Source: Rhytidiadelphus loreus (lineage: Eukaryota; Streptophyta; Bryopsida; Hypnales; Hylocomiaceae). Taken from it: 64,000 bases of DNA. The notes beneath the pieces were generated by a model. It was not told where the DNA came from and did not search any database. It worked only from the letters and a program-made list of their open reading frames with translations. Below, in pieces: positions 25,622 through 39,035 of the stretch. The DNA is taken from the NCBI GenBank assembly GCA_947034895.1, contig OX344763.1, positions 58,175,093-58,239,092 of the forward strand. Direction: 5' to 3'. Within the stretch, counting starts at the first letter, position 1; every line of letters starts with the position of its first letter. The translations under genes and the position numbers were made by a program.

Positions 25622-25899
25622 CCACAAAATTGTAATCTCATGAAATTCATTGATAGAAATCTGGGAAAGAGGTTGTGCAAGTTGCAAGTGCTCCTAAACT
25701 CATGAATTAATCAACAAAATATATAATTGGGAGTCACGATGAATGACTTTCTAGTACGTGGAAATGAAATATTCGTGCATGAACCTGGCCCTCTATTTTA
25801 AAGTCCACAAAATTGTAATCTCATGAAATTCATGTACAGAAATCTGGGAAAGAGGTTGTGCAAGTTGCAAGTGCTCCTAAACTCATGAATTAATCAACA

Positions 25900-28800
25900 A
25901 AATATATAATTGGGAGTCACGATGAATGACTTTCTAGTACGTGGAAATGAAATATTCGTGCACGAACCTGGCCCTCTATTTTAAAGTCCATAAAATTGTT
26001 ATCTCATGGAATTCATTGAAAGAAATCTGGGAAAGAGGTTGTGCAAGTTGCAAGTGCTCCTAAACTCATGAATTAATCAACAAAATATATAACTGGGAGT
26101 CACGATGAATGACTTTCTAGTACGTGGAAATGAAATATTCGTGCACGAACCTTGCCCTGTATTTTAAAGTCGACAAAATTGTAATCTCATGGAATTCATG
26201 TACAGAAATCTGGGAAAGAGGTTGTGCAAGTTGCAAGTGCTCCTAAACTCATGAATTAATCAACAAAATATACAATTGGGAGTCACGATGAATGACTTTC
26301 TAGTACGTGGAAATGAAATATTCGTGCACGAACCTTGCCCTGTATTTTAAAGTCGACAAAATTGTAATCTCATGGAATTCATGTACAGAAACTTGGGAAA
26401 GAGGTTGTGCAAGTTGCAAGTGCTCCTAAACTCATGAATTAATCAACAAAATATACAAGTGGGAGTCACGATGAATGACTTTCTAGTACGTGGAAATGAA
26501 ATATTCGTGCATGAACCTGGCCCTCTATTTTAAAGTCCACAAAATTGTAATCTCATGGAATTCATATACAGAAATCTGGGAAAGAGGTTGTGCAAGTTGC
26601 AAGTGCTCCTAAACTCATGAATTAATCAACAAAATATATAATTGGGAGTCACGATGAATAACTTTCTAGTACGTGGAAATGAAATATTCGTGCAAGAACC
26701 TGGCCCTCTATTTTAAAGTCCACAAAATTGTAATCTCATGGAATTCATGTACAGAAATCTGGGAAAGAGCTTGTGCAAGTTGCAAGTGCTCCTAAACTCA
26801 TGAATTAATCAACAAAATATATAACTGGGAGTCACGATGAATGACTTTCTAGTACGTGGAAATGAAATATTCGTGCATGAATCTGGCCCTCTATTTTAAA
26901 GTCCACAAAATTGTAATCTCATGGAATTCATGTACAGAAACTTGGGAAAGAGGTTGTGCAAGTTGCAAGTGCTCCTAAACTCATGAATTAATCAACAAAA
27001 TATATAACTGGGAGTCACGATGAATGACTTTCTAGTACGTGGAAATGAAATATTCGTGCACGAACCTTGCCCTGTATTTTAAAGTCGACAAAATTGTAAT
27101 CTCATGGAATTCATGTACAGAAATTTGGGAAAGAGGTTGTGCAAGTTGCAAGTGCTCCTAAACTCATGAATTAATCAACAAAATATACAATTGGGAGTCA
27201 CGATGAATAACTTTCTAGTACGTGGAAATGAAATATTCGTGCACGAACCTTGCCCTGTATTTTAAAGTCGACAAAATTGTAATCTCATGGAATTCATGTA
27301 CAGAAACTTGGGAAAGAGGTTGTGCAAGTTGCAAGTGCTCCTAAACTCATGAATTAATCAACAAAATATACAAGTGGGAGTCACGATGAATGACTTTCTA
27401 GTACGTGGAAATGAAATATTCGTGCATGAACCTGGCCCTCTATTTTAAAGTCCACAAAATTGTAATCTCATGGAATTCATATACAGAAATCTGGGAAAGA
27501 GGTTGTGCAAGTTGCAAGTGCTCCTAAACTCATGAATTAATCAACAAAATATATAATTGGGAGTCACGATGAATAACTTTCTAGTACGTGGAAATGAAAT
27601 ATTCGTGCACGAACCTGGCCCTCTATTTTAAAGTCCACAAAATTGTAATCTCATGGAATTCATTGAAAGAAATCTGGGAAAGAGCTTGTGCAAGTTGCAA
27701 GTGCTCCTAAACTCATGAATTAATCAACAAAATATATAACTGGGAGTCACGATGAATGACTTTCTAGTACGTGGAAATGAAATATTCGTGCATGAATCTG
27801 GCCCTCTATTTTAAAGTCCACAAAATTGTAATCTCATGGAATTCATTGAAAGAAATCTGGGAAAGAGCTTGTGCAAGTTGCAAGTGCTCCTAAACTCATG
27901 AATTAATCAACAAAATATACAATTGGGAGTCACGATGAATGACTTTCTAGTACGTGGAAATGAAATATTCGTGCACGAACCTTGCCCTGTATTTTAAAGT
28001 CGACAAAATTGTAATCTCATGGAATTCATGTACAGAAACTTGGGAAAGAGGTTGTGCAAGTTGCAAGTGCTCCTAAACTCATGAATTAATCAACAAAATA
28101 TACAATTGGGAGTCACGATGAATGACTTTCTAGTACGTGGAAATGAAATATTCGTGCACGAACCTTGCCCTGTATTTTAAAGTCGACAAAATTGTAATCT
28201 CATGGAATTCATGTACAGAAACTTGGGAAAGAGGTTGTGCAAGTTGCAAGTGCTCCTAAACTCATGAATTAATCAACAAAATATACAAGTGGGAGTCACG
28301 ATGAATGACTTTCTAGTACGTGGAAATGAAATATTCGTGCATGAATCTGGCCCTCTATTTTAAATTCCACAAAACTATAATCTCATGGAATTCATATACA
28401 GAAATCTGGGAAAGAGGTTGTGCAAGTTGCAAGTGCTCCTAAACTCATGAATTAATCAACAAAATATATAATTGGGAGTCACGATGAATAACTTTCTAGT
28501 ACGTGGAAATGAAATATTCGTGCACGAACCTGGCCCTCTATTTTAAAGTCCACAAAATTGTAATCTCATGGAATTCATGTACAGAAATCTGGGAAAGAGC
28601 TTGTGCAAGTTGCAAGTGCTCCTAAACTCATGAATTAATCAACAAAATATACAATTGGGAGTCACGATGAATAACTTTCTAGTACGTGGAAATGAAATAT
28701 TCGTGCACGAACCTGGCCCTCTATTTTAAAGTCGACAAAATTGTAATCTCATGGAATTCATGTACAGAAATTTGGGAAAGAGGTTGTGCAAGTTGCAAGT

Positions 28801-30340
28801 GCTCCTAAACTCATGAATTAATCAACAAAATATACAATTGGGAGTCACGATGAATGACTTTCTAGTACGTGGAAATGAAATATTCGTGCATGAACCTGGC
28901 CCTCTATTTTAAAGTCCACAAAACTGTAATCTCATGGAATTCATATACAGAAATCTGGGAAAGAGGTTGTGCAAGTTGCAAGTGCTCCTAAACTCATGAA
29001 TTAATCAACAAAATATATAATTGGGAGTCACGATGAATAACTTTCTAGTACGTGGAAATGAAATATTCGTGCACGAACCTGGCCCTCTATTTTAAAGTCC
29101 ACAAAATTGTAATCTCATGGAATTCATTGAAAGAAATCTGGGAAAGAGCTTGTGCAAGTTGCAAGTGCTCCTAAACTCATGAATTAATCAACAAAATATA
29201 TAACTGGGAGTCACGATGAATGACTTTCTAGTACGTGGAAATGAAATATTCGTGCATGAATCTGGCCCTCTATTTTAAAGTCCACAAAATTGTAATCTCA
29301 TGGAATTCATGTACAGAAACTTGGGAAAGAGGTTGTGCAAGTTGCAAGTGCTCCTAAACTCATGAATTAATCAACAAAATATATAACTGGGAGTCACGAT
29401 GAATGACTTTCTAGTACGTGGAAATGAAATATTCGTGCATGAATCTGGCCCTCTATTTTAAAGTCCACAAAATTGTAATCTCATGGAATTCATGTACAGA
29501 AATTTGGGAAAGAGGTTGTGCAAGTTGCAAGTGCTCCTAAACTCATGAATTAATCAACAAAATATACAATTGGGAGTCACGATGAATGACTTTCTAGTAC
29601 GTGGAAATGAAATATTCGTGCACGAACCTTGCCCTGTATTTTAAAGTCGACAAAATTGTAATCTCATGGAATTCATGTACAGAAACTTGGGAAAGAGGTT
29701 GTGCAAGTTGCAAGTGCTCCTAAACTCATGAATTAATCAACAAAATATACAAGTGGGAGTCACGATGAATGACTTTCTAGTACGTGGAAATGAAATATTC
29801 GTGCATGAACCTGGCCCTCTAATTTAAAGTCCACAAAATTGTAATCTCATGGAATTCATATACAGAAATCTGGGAAAGAGGTTGTGCAAGTTGCAAGTGC
29901 TCCTAAACTCATGAATTAATCAACAAAATATATAATTGGGAGTCACGATGAATAACTTTCTAGTACGTGGAAATGAAATATTCGTGCACGAACCTGGCCC
30001 TCTATTTTAAAGTCCACAAAATTGTAATCTCATGGAATTCATATACAGAAATCTGGGAAAGAGCTTGTGCAAGTTGCAAGTGCTCCTAAACTCATGAATT
30101 AATCAACAAAATATATAACTGGGAGTCACGATGAATGACTTTCTAGTACGTGGAAATGAAATATTCGTGCATGAATCTGGCCCTCTATTTTAAAGTCCAC
30201 AAAATTGTAATCTCATGAAATTCATTGAAAGAAATCTGGGAAAGAGGTTGTGCAAGTTGCAAGTGCTCCTAAACTCATGAATTAATCAACAAAATATACA
30301 ATTGGGAGTCACGATGAATGACTTTCTAGTACGTGGAAAT
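25900..30340. repeat. Large block, copy 1 (matches 38,161-42,601 at 67 monomers)
   Basis: This ~4.4-kb block matches 38,161-42,601 at exactly 12,261 bp. Anchors are CATAAAATTGTTAT (25,989 and 38,250), GTGCAAGAACC (26,690 and 38,951), two adjacent ACAATTGGG/GAATAAC units (around 27,200 and 39,461) and TAAATTCCACAAAACTATAA (28,361 and 40,622). Differences are scattered, such as 26,270 (CAATTGGG) versus CAAGTGGG in the later copy. The match ends near 30,340, where the later copy switches to CATGAACCTCGCC. Confidence 0.8.
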
Positions 30341-33300
30341 GAAATATTCGTGCACGAACCTTGCCCTGTATTTTAAAGTCGACAAAATTGTAATCTCATG
30401 GAATTCATGTACAGAAACTTGGGAAAGAGGTTGTGCAAGTTGCAAGTGCTCCTAAACTCATGAATTAATCAACAAAATATACAAGTGGGAGTCACGATGA
30501 ATGACTTTCTAGTACGTGGAAATGAAATATTCGTGCATGAATCTGGCCCTCTATTTTAAAGTCCACAAAATTGTAATCTCATGGAATTCATATACAGAAA
30601 TCTGGGAAAGAGGTTGTGCAAGTTGCAAGTGCTCCTAAACTCATGAATTAATCAACAAAATATACAATTGGGAGTCACGATGAATGACTTTCTAGTACGT
30701 GGAAATGAAATATTCGTGCACGAACCTTGCCCTGTATTTTGAAGTCGACAAAATTGTAATCTCATGGAATTCATGTACAGAAATTTGGGAAAGAGGTTGT
30801 GCAAGTTGCAAGTGCTCCTAAACTCATGAATTAATCAACAAAATATACAATTGGGAGTCACGATGAATGACTTTCTAGTACGTGGAAATGAAATATTCGT
30901 GCACGAACCTGGCCCTCTATTTTAAAGTCCATAAAATTGTTATCTCATGGAATTCATTGAAAGAAATCTGGGAAAGAGGTTGTGCAAGTTGCAAGTGCTC
31001 CTAAACTCATGAATTAATCAACAAAATATACAAGTGGGAGTCACGATGAATGACTTTCTAGTACGTGGAAATGAAATATTCGTGCATGAACCTGGCCCTC
31101 TATTTTAAAGTCCACAAAATTGTAATCTCATGGAATTCATATACAGAAATCTGGGAAAGAGGTTGTGCAAGTTGCAAGTGCTCCTAAACTCATGAATTAA
31201 TCAACAAAATATATAATTGGGAGTCACGATGAATAACTTTCTAGTACGTGGAAATGAAATATTCGTGCACGAACCTGGCCCTCTATTTTAAAGTCCACAA
31301 AATTGTAATCTCATGGAATTCATGTACAGAAACTTGGGAAAGAGGTTGTGCAAGTTGCAAGTGCTCCTAAACTCATGAATTAATCAACAAAATATATAAC
31401 TGGGAGTCACGATGAATGACTTTCTAGTACGTGGAAATGAAATAATCGTGCATGAATCTGGCCCTCTATTTTAAAGTCCACAAAATTGTAATCTCATGAA
31501 ATTCATTGAAAGAAATCTGGGAAAGAGCTTGTGCAAGTTGCAAGTGCTCCTAAACTCATGAATTAATCAACAAAATATACAATTGGGAGTCACGATGAAT
31601 GACTTTCTAGTACGTGGAAATGAAATATTCGTGCACGAACCTTGCCCTGTATTTTAAAGTCGACAAAATTGTAATCTCATGGAATTCATGTACAGAAACT
31701 TGGGAAAGAGGTTGTGCAAGTTGCAAGTGCTCCTAAACTCATGAATTAATCAACAAAATATATAATTGGGAGTCACGATGAATGACTTTCTAGTACGTGG
31801 AAATGAAATATTCGTGCACGAACCTGGCCCTCTATTTTAAAGTCCACAAAATTGTAATCTCATGGAATTCATGTACAGAAACTTGGGAAAGAGGTTGTGC
31901 AAGTTGCAAGTGCTCCTAAACTCATGAATTAATCAACAAAATATACAATTGGGAGTCACGATGAATGACTTTCTAGTACGTGGAAATGAAATATTCGTGC
32001 ACGAACCTTGCCCTGTATTTTAAAGTCGACAAAATTGTAATCTCATGGAATTCATGTACAGAAATTTGGGAAAGAGGTTGTGCAAGTTGCAAGTGCTCCT
32101 AAACTCATGAATTAATCAACAAAATATACAATTGGGAGTCACGATGAATGACTTTCTAGTACGTGGAAATGAAATATTCGTGCACGAACCTTGCCCTGTA
32201 TTTTGAAGTCCACAAAATTGTAATCTCATGGAATTCATGTACAGAAATTTGGGAAAGAGGTTGTGCAAGTTGCAAGTGCTCCTAAACTCATGAATTAATC
32301 AACAAAATATACAATTGGGAGTCACGATGAATGACTTTCTAGTACGTGGAAATGAAATATTCGTGCATGAACCTGGCCCTCTATTTTAAAGTCCACAAAA
32401 TTGTAATCTCATGGAATTCATTGAAAGAAATCAGGGAAAGAGGTTGTGCAAGTTGCAAGTGCTCCTAAACTCATGAATTAATCAACAAAATATATAATTG
32501 GGAGTCACGATGAATGACTTTCTAGTACGTGGAAATGAAATATTCGTGCACGAACCTGGCCCTCTATTTTAAAGTCCATAAAATTGTTATCTCATGGAAT
32601 TCATTGAAAGAAATCTGGGAAAGAGCTTGTGCAAGTTGCAAGTGCTCCTAAACTCATGAATTAATCAACAAAATATATAACTGGGAGTCACGATGAATGA
32701 CTTTCTAGTACGTGGAAATGAAATATTCGTGCACGAACCTTGCCCTGTATTTTAAAGTCGACAAAATTGTAATCTCATGGAATTCATGTACAGAAATCTG
32801 GGAAAGAGGTTGTGCAAGTTGCAAGTGCTCCTAAACTCATGAATTAATCAACAAAATATACAAGTGGGAGTCACGATGAATGACTTTCTAGTACGTGGAA
32901 ATGAAATATTCGTGCACGAACCTTGCCCTGTATTTTAAAGTCGACAAAATTGTAATCTCATGGAATTCATGTACAGAAACTTGGGAAAGAGGTTGTGCAA
33001 GTTGCAAGTGCTCCTAAACTCATGAATTAATCAACAAAATATACAAGTGGGAGTCACGATGAATGACTTTCTAGTACGTGGAAATGAAATATTCGTGCAT
33101 GAACCTGGCCCTCTATTTTAAAGTCCACAAAATTGTAATCTCATGGAATTCATATACAGAAATCTGGGAAAGAGGTTGTGCAAGTTGCAAGTGCTCCTAA
33201 ACTCATGAATTAATCAACAAAATATATAATTGGGAGTCACGATGAATAACTTTCTAGTACGTGGAAATGAAATATTCGTGCAAGAACCTGGCCCTCTATT

Positions 33301-33362
33301 TTAAAGTCCACAAAATTGTAATCTCATGGAATTCATGTACAGAAATCTGGGAAAGAGCTTGT
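27690..33362. repeat. 31-monomer tandem unit (5,673 bp), first copy
   Basis: It matches 33,363-39,035 at exactly 5,673 bp (31x183), so the two copies abut. Anchors are TAAATTCCAC (28,361 and 34,034), CTAATTTAAAG (near 29,821 and 35,494), CATAAAATTGTTAT (30,930 and 36,603; 32,577 and 38,250), AATCAGGGAAAG (32,431 and 38,104) and GTGCAAGAACC (33,278 and 38,951). A cluster of differences at 29,440-29,466 looks like a conversion tract, and other differences are isolated. This is the longest clear tandem duplication in the window. Confidence 0.88.
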
Positions 33363-36300
33363 GCAAGTTGCAAGTGCTCCTAAACTCATGAATTAATCAA
33401 CAAAATATATAACTGGGAGTCACGATGAATGACTTTCTAGTACGTGGAAATGAAATATTCGTGCATGAATCTGGCCCTCTATTTTAAAGTCCACAAAATT
33501 GTAATCTCATGGAATTCATTGAAAGAAATCTGGGAAAGAGCTTGTGCAAGTTGCAAGTGCTCCTAAACTCATGAATTAATCAACAAAATATACAATTGGG
33601 AGTCACGATGAATGACTTTCTAGTACGTGGAAATGAAATATTCGTGCACGAACCTTGCCCTGTATTTTAAAGTCGACAAAATTGTAATCTCATGGAATTC
33701 ATGTACAGAAACTTGGGAAAGAGGTTGTGCAAGTTGCAAGTGCTCCTAAACTCATGAATTAATCAACAAAATATACAATTGGGAGTCACGATGAATGACT
33801 TTCTAGTACGTGGAAATGAAATATTCGTGCACGAACCTTGCCCTGTATTTTAAAGTCGACAAAATTGTAATCTCATGGAATTCATGTACAGAAACTTGGG
33901 AAAGAGGTTGTGCAAGTTGCAAGTGCTCCTAAACTCATGAATTAATCAACAAAATATACAAGTGGGAGTCACGATGAATGACTTTCTAGTACGTGGAAAT
34001 GAAATATTCGTGCATGAATCTGGCCCTCTATTTTAAATTCCACAAAACTATAATCTCATGGAATTCATATACAGAAATCTGGGAAAGAGGTTGTGCAAGT
34101 TGCAAGTGCTCCTAAACTCATGAATTAATCAACAAAATATATAATTGGGAGTCACGATGAATAACTTTCTAGTACGTGGAAATGAAATATTCGTGCACGA
34201 ACCTGGCCCTCTATTTTAAAGTCCACAAAATTGTAATCTCATGGAATTCATGTACAGAAATCTGGGAAAGAGGTTGTGCAAGTTGCAAGTGCTCCTAAAC
34301 TCATGAATTAATCAACAAAATATACAATTGGGAGTCACGATGAATAACTTTCTAGTACGTGGAAATGAAATATTCGTGCACGAACCTGGCCCTCTATTTT
34401 AAAGTCGACAAAATTGTAATCTCATGGAATTCATGTACAGAAATTTGGGAAAGAGGTTGTGCAAGTTGCAAGTGCTCCTAAACTCATGAATTAATCAACA
34501 AAATATACAATTGGGAGTCACGATGAATGACTTTCTAGTACGTGGAAATGAAATATTCGTGCATGAACCTGGCCCTCTATTTTAAAGTCCACAAAACTGT
34601 AATCTCATGGAATTCATATACAGAAATCTGGGAAAGAGGTTGTGCAAGTTGCAAGTGCTCCTAAACTCATGAATTAATCAACAAAATATATAATTGGGAG
34701 TCACGATGAATAACTTTCTAGTACGTGGAAATGAAATATTCGTGCACGAACCTGGCCCTCTATTTTAAAGTCCACAAAATTGTAATCTCATGGAATTCAT
34801 TGAAAGAAATCTGGGAAAGAGCTTGTGCAAGTTGCAAGTGCTCCTAAACTCATGAATTAATCAACAAAATATATAACTGGGAGTCACGATGAATGACTTT
34901 CTAGTACGTGGAAATGAAATATTCGTGCATGAATCTGGCCCTCTATTTTAAAGTCCACAAAATTGTAATCTCATGGAATTCATGTACAGAAACTTGGGAA
35001 AGAGGTTGTGCAAGTTGCAAGTGCTCCTAAACTCATGAATTAATCAACAAAATATATAACTGGGAGTCACGATGAATGACTTTCTAGTACGTGGAAATGA
35101 AATATTCGTGCACGAACCTTGCCCTGTATTTTAAAGTCGACAAAATTGTAATCTCATGGAATTCATGTACAGAAATTTGGGAAAGAGGTTGTGCAAGTTG
35201 CAAGTGCTCCTAAACTCATGAATTAATCAACAAAATATACAATTGGGAGTCACGATGAATGACTTTCTAGTACGTGGAAATGAAATATTCGTGCACGAAC
35301 CTTGCCCTGTATTTTAAAGTCGACAAAATTGTAATCTCATGGAATTCATGTACAGAAACTTGGGAAAGAGGTTGTGCAAGTTGCAAGTGCTCCTAAACTC
35401 ATGAATTAATCAACAAAATATACAAGTGGGAGTCACGATGAATGACTTTCTAGTACGTGGAAATGAAATATTCGTGCATGAACCTGGCCCTCTAATTTAA
35501 AGTCCACAAAATTGTAATCTCATGGAATTCATATACAGAAATCTGGGAAAGAGGTTGTGCAAGTTGCAAGTGCTCCTAAACTCATGAATTAATCAACAAA
35601 ATATATAATTGGGAGTCACGATGAATAACTTTCTAGTACGTGGAAATGAAATATTCGTGCACGAACCTGGCCCTCTATTTTAAAGTCCACAAAATTGTAA
35701 TCTCATGGAATTCATATACAGAAATCTGGGAAAGAGCTTGTGCAAGTTGCAAGTGCTCCTAAACTCATGAATTAATCAACAAAATATATAACTGGGAGTC
35801 ACGATGAATGACTTTCTAGTACGTGGAAATGAAATATTCGTGCATGAATCTGGCCCTCTATTTTAAAGTCCACAAAATTGTAATCTCATGAAATTCATTG
35901 AAAGAAATCTGGGAAAGAGGTTGTGCAAGTTGCAAGTGCTCCTAAACTCATGAATTAATCAACAAAATATACAATTGGGAGTCACGATGAATGACTTTCT
36001 AGTACGTGGAAATGAAATATTCGTGCACGAACCTTGCCCTGTATTTTAAAGTCGACAAAATTGTAATCTCATGGAATTCATGTACAGAAACTTGGGAAAG
36101 AGGTTGTGCAAGTTGCAAGTGCTCCTAAACTCATGAATTAATCAACAAAATATACAAGTGGGAGTCACGATGAATGACTTTCTAGTACGTGGAAATGAAA
36201 TATTCGTGCATGAATCTGGCCCTCTATTTTAAAGTCCACAAAATTGTAATCTCATGGAATTCATATACAGAAATCTGGGAAAGAGGTTGTGCAAGTTGCA

Positions 36301-39035
36301 AGTGCTCCTAAACTCATGAATTAATCAACAAAATATACAATTGGGAGTCACGATGAATGACTTTCTAGTACGTGGAAATGAAATATTCGTGCACGAACCT
36401 TGCCCTGTATTTTGAAGTCGACAAAATTGTAATCTCATGGAATTCATGTACAGAAATTTGGGAAAGAGGTTGTGCAAGTTGCAAGTGCTCCTAAACTCAT
36501 GAATTAATCAACAAAATATACAATTGGGAGTCACGATGAATGACTTTCTAGTACGTGGAAATGAAATATTCGTGCACGAACCTGGCCCTCTATTTTAAAG
36601 TCCATAAAATTGTTATCTCATGGAATTCATTGAAAGAAATCTGGGAAAGAGGTTGTGCAAGTTGCAAGTGCTCCTAAACTCATGAATTAATCAACAAAAT
36701 ATACAAGTGGGAGTCACGATGAATGACTTTCTAGTACGTGGAAATGAAATATTCGTGCATGAACCTGGCCCTCTATTTTAAAGTCCACAAAATTGTAATC
36801 TCATGGAATTCATATACAGAAATCTGGGAAAGAGGTTGTGCAAGTTGCAAGTGCTCCTAAACTCATGAATTAATCAACAAAATATATAATTGGGAGTCAC
36901 GATGAATAACTTTCTAGTACGTGGAAATGAAATATTCGTGCACGAACCTGGCCCTCTATTTTAAAGTCCACAAAATTGTAATCTCATGGAATTCATGTAC
37001 AGAAACTTGGGAAAGAGGTTGTGCAAGTTGCAAGTGCTCCTAAACTCATGAATTAATCAACAAAATATATAACTGGGAGTCACGATGAATGACTTTCTAG
37101 TACGTGGAAATGAAATAATCGTGCATGAATCTGGCCCTCTATTTTAAAGTCCACAAAATTGTAATCTCATGAAATTCATTGAAAGAAATCTGGGAAAGAG
37201 CTTGTGCAAGTTGCAAGTGCTCCTAAACTCATGAATTAATCAACAAAATATACAATTGGGAGTCACGATGAATGACTTTCTAGTACGTGGAAATGAAATA
37301 TTCGTGCACGAACCTTGCCCTGTATTTTAAAGTCGACAAAATTGTAATCTCATGGAATTCATGTACAGAAACTTGGGAAAGAGGTTGTGCAAGTTGCAAG
37401 TGCTCCTAAACTCATGAATTAATCAACAAAATATACAATTGGGAGTCACGATGAATGACTTTCTAGTACGTGGAAATGAAATATTCGTGCACGAACCTGG
37501 CCCTCTATTTTAAAGTCCACAAAATTGTAATCTCATGGAATTCATGTACAGAAACTTGGGAAAGAGGTTGTGCAAGTTGCAAGTGCTCCTAAACTCATGA
37601 ATTAATCAACAAAATATACAATTGGGAGTCACGATGAATGACTTTCTAGTACGTGGAAATGAAATATTCGTGCACGAACCTTGCCCTCTATTTTAAAGTC
37701 GACAAAATTGTAATCTCATGGAATTCATGTACAGAAACTTGGGAAAGAGGTTGTGCAAGTTGCAAGTGCTCCTAAACTCATGAATTAATCAACAAAATAT
37801 ACAATTGGGAGTCACGATGAATGACTTTCTAGTACGTGGAAATGAAATATTCGTGCACGAACCTTGCCCTGTATTTTGAAGTCCACAAAATTGTAATCTC
37901 ATGGAATTCATGTACAGAAATTTGGGAAAGAGGTTGTGCAAGTTGCAAGTGCTCCTAAACTCATGAATTAATCAACAAAATATACAATTGGGAGTCACGA
38001 TGAATGACTTTCTAGTACGTGGAAATGAAATATTCGTGCATGAACCTGGCCCTCTATTTTAAAGTCCACAAAATTGTAATCTCATGGAATTCATTGAAAG
38101 AAATCAGGGAAAGAGGTTGTGCAAGTTGCAAGTGCTCCTAAACTCATGAATTAATCAACAAAATATATAATTGGGAGTCACGATGAATGACTTTCTAGTA
38201 CGTGGAAATGAAATATTCGTGCACGAACCTGGCCCTCTATTTTAAAGTCCATAAAATTGTTATCTCATGGAATTCATTGAAAGAAATCTGGGAAAGAGCT
38301 TGTGCAAGTTGCAAGTGCTCCTAAACTCATGAATTAATCAACAAAATATATAACTGGGAGTCACGATGAATGACTTTCTAGTACGTGGAAATGAAATATT
38401 CGTGCACGAACCTTGCCCTGTATTTTAAAGTCGACAAAATTGTAATCTCATGGAATTCATGTACAGAAATCTGGGAAAGAGGTTGTGCAAGTTGCAAGTG
38501 CTCCTAAACTCATGAATTAATCAACAAAATATACAAGTGGGAGTCACGATGAATGACTTTCTAGTACGTGGAAATGAAATATTCGTGCACGAACCTTGCC
38601 CTGTATTTTAAAGTCGACAAAATTGTAATCTCATGGAATTCATGTACAGAAACTTGGGAAAGAGGTTGTGCAAGTTGCAAGTGCTCCTAAACTCATGAAT
38701 TAATCAACAAAATATACAAGTGGGAGTCACGATGAATGACTTTCTAGTACGTGGAAATGAAATATTCGTGCATGAACCTGGCCCTCTATTTTAAAGTCCA
38801 CAAAATTGTAATCTCATGGAATTCATATACAGAAATCTGGGAAAGAGGTTGTGCAAGTTGCAAGTGCTCCTAAACTCATGAATTAATCAACAAAATATAT
38901 AATTGGGAGTCACGATGAATAACTTTCTAGTACGTGGAAATGAAATATTCGTGCAAGAACCTGGCCCTCTATTTTAAAGTCCACAAAATTGTAATCTCAT
39001 GGAATTCATGTACAGAAATCTGGGAAAGAGCTTGT
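33363..39035. repeat. 31-monomer tandem unit (5,673 bp), second copy
   Basis: Second, abutting copy of 27,690-33,362; the match continues to about 39,180. Its first half (about 33,350-36,030) also matches 39,940-42,620 at 6,588 bp (36 monomers). Compared with the blocks at 26-28 kb and 39-40 kb, the interval between GTGCAAGAACC and TAAATTCCAC at this junction is 755 bp instead of 1,670 bp. It is shorter by 915 bp, exactly five monomers, as expected if the duplication junction lies here. Confidence 0.88.
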
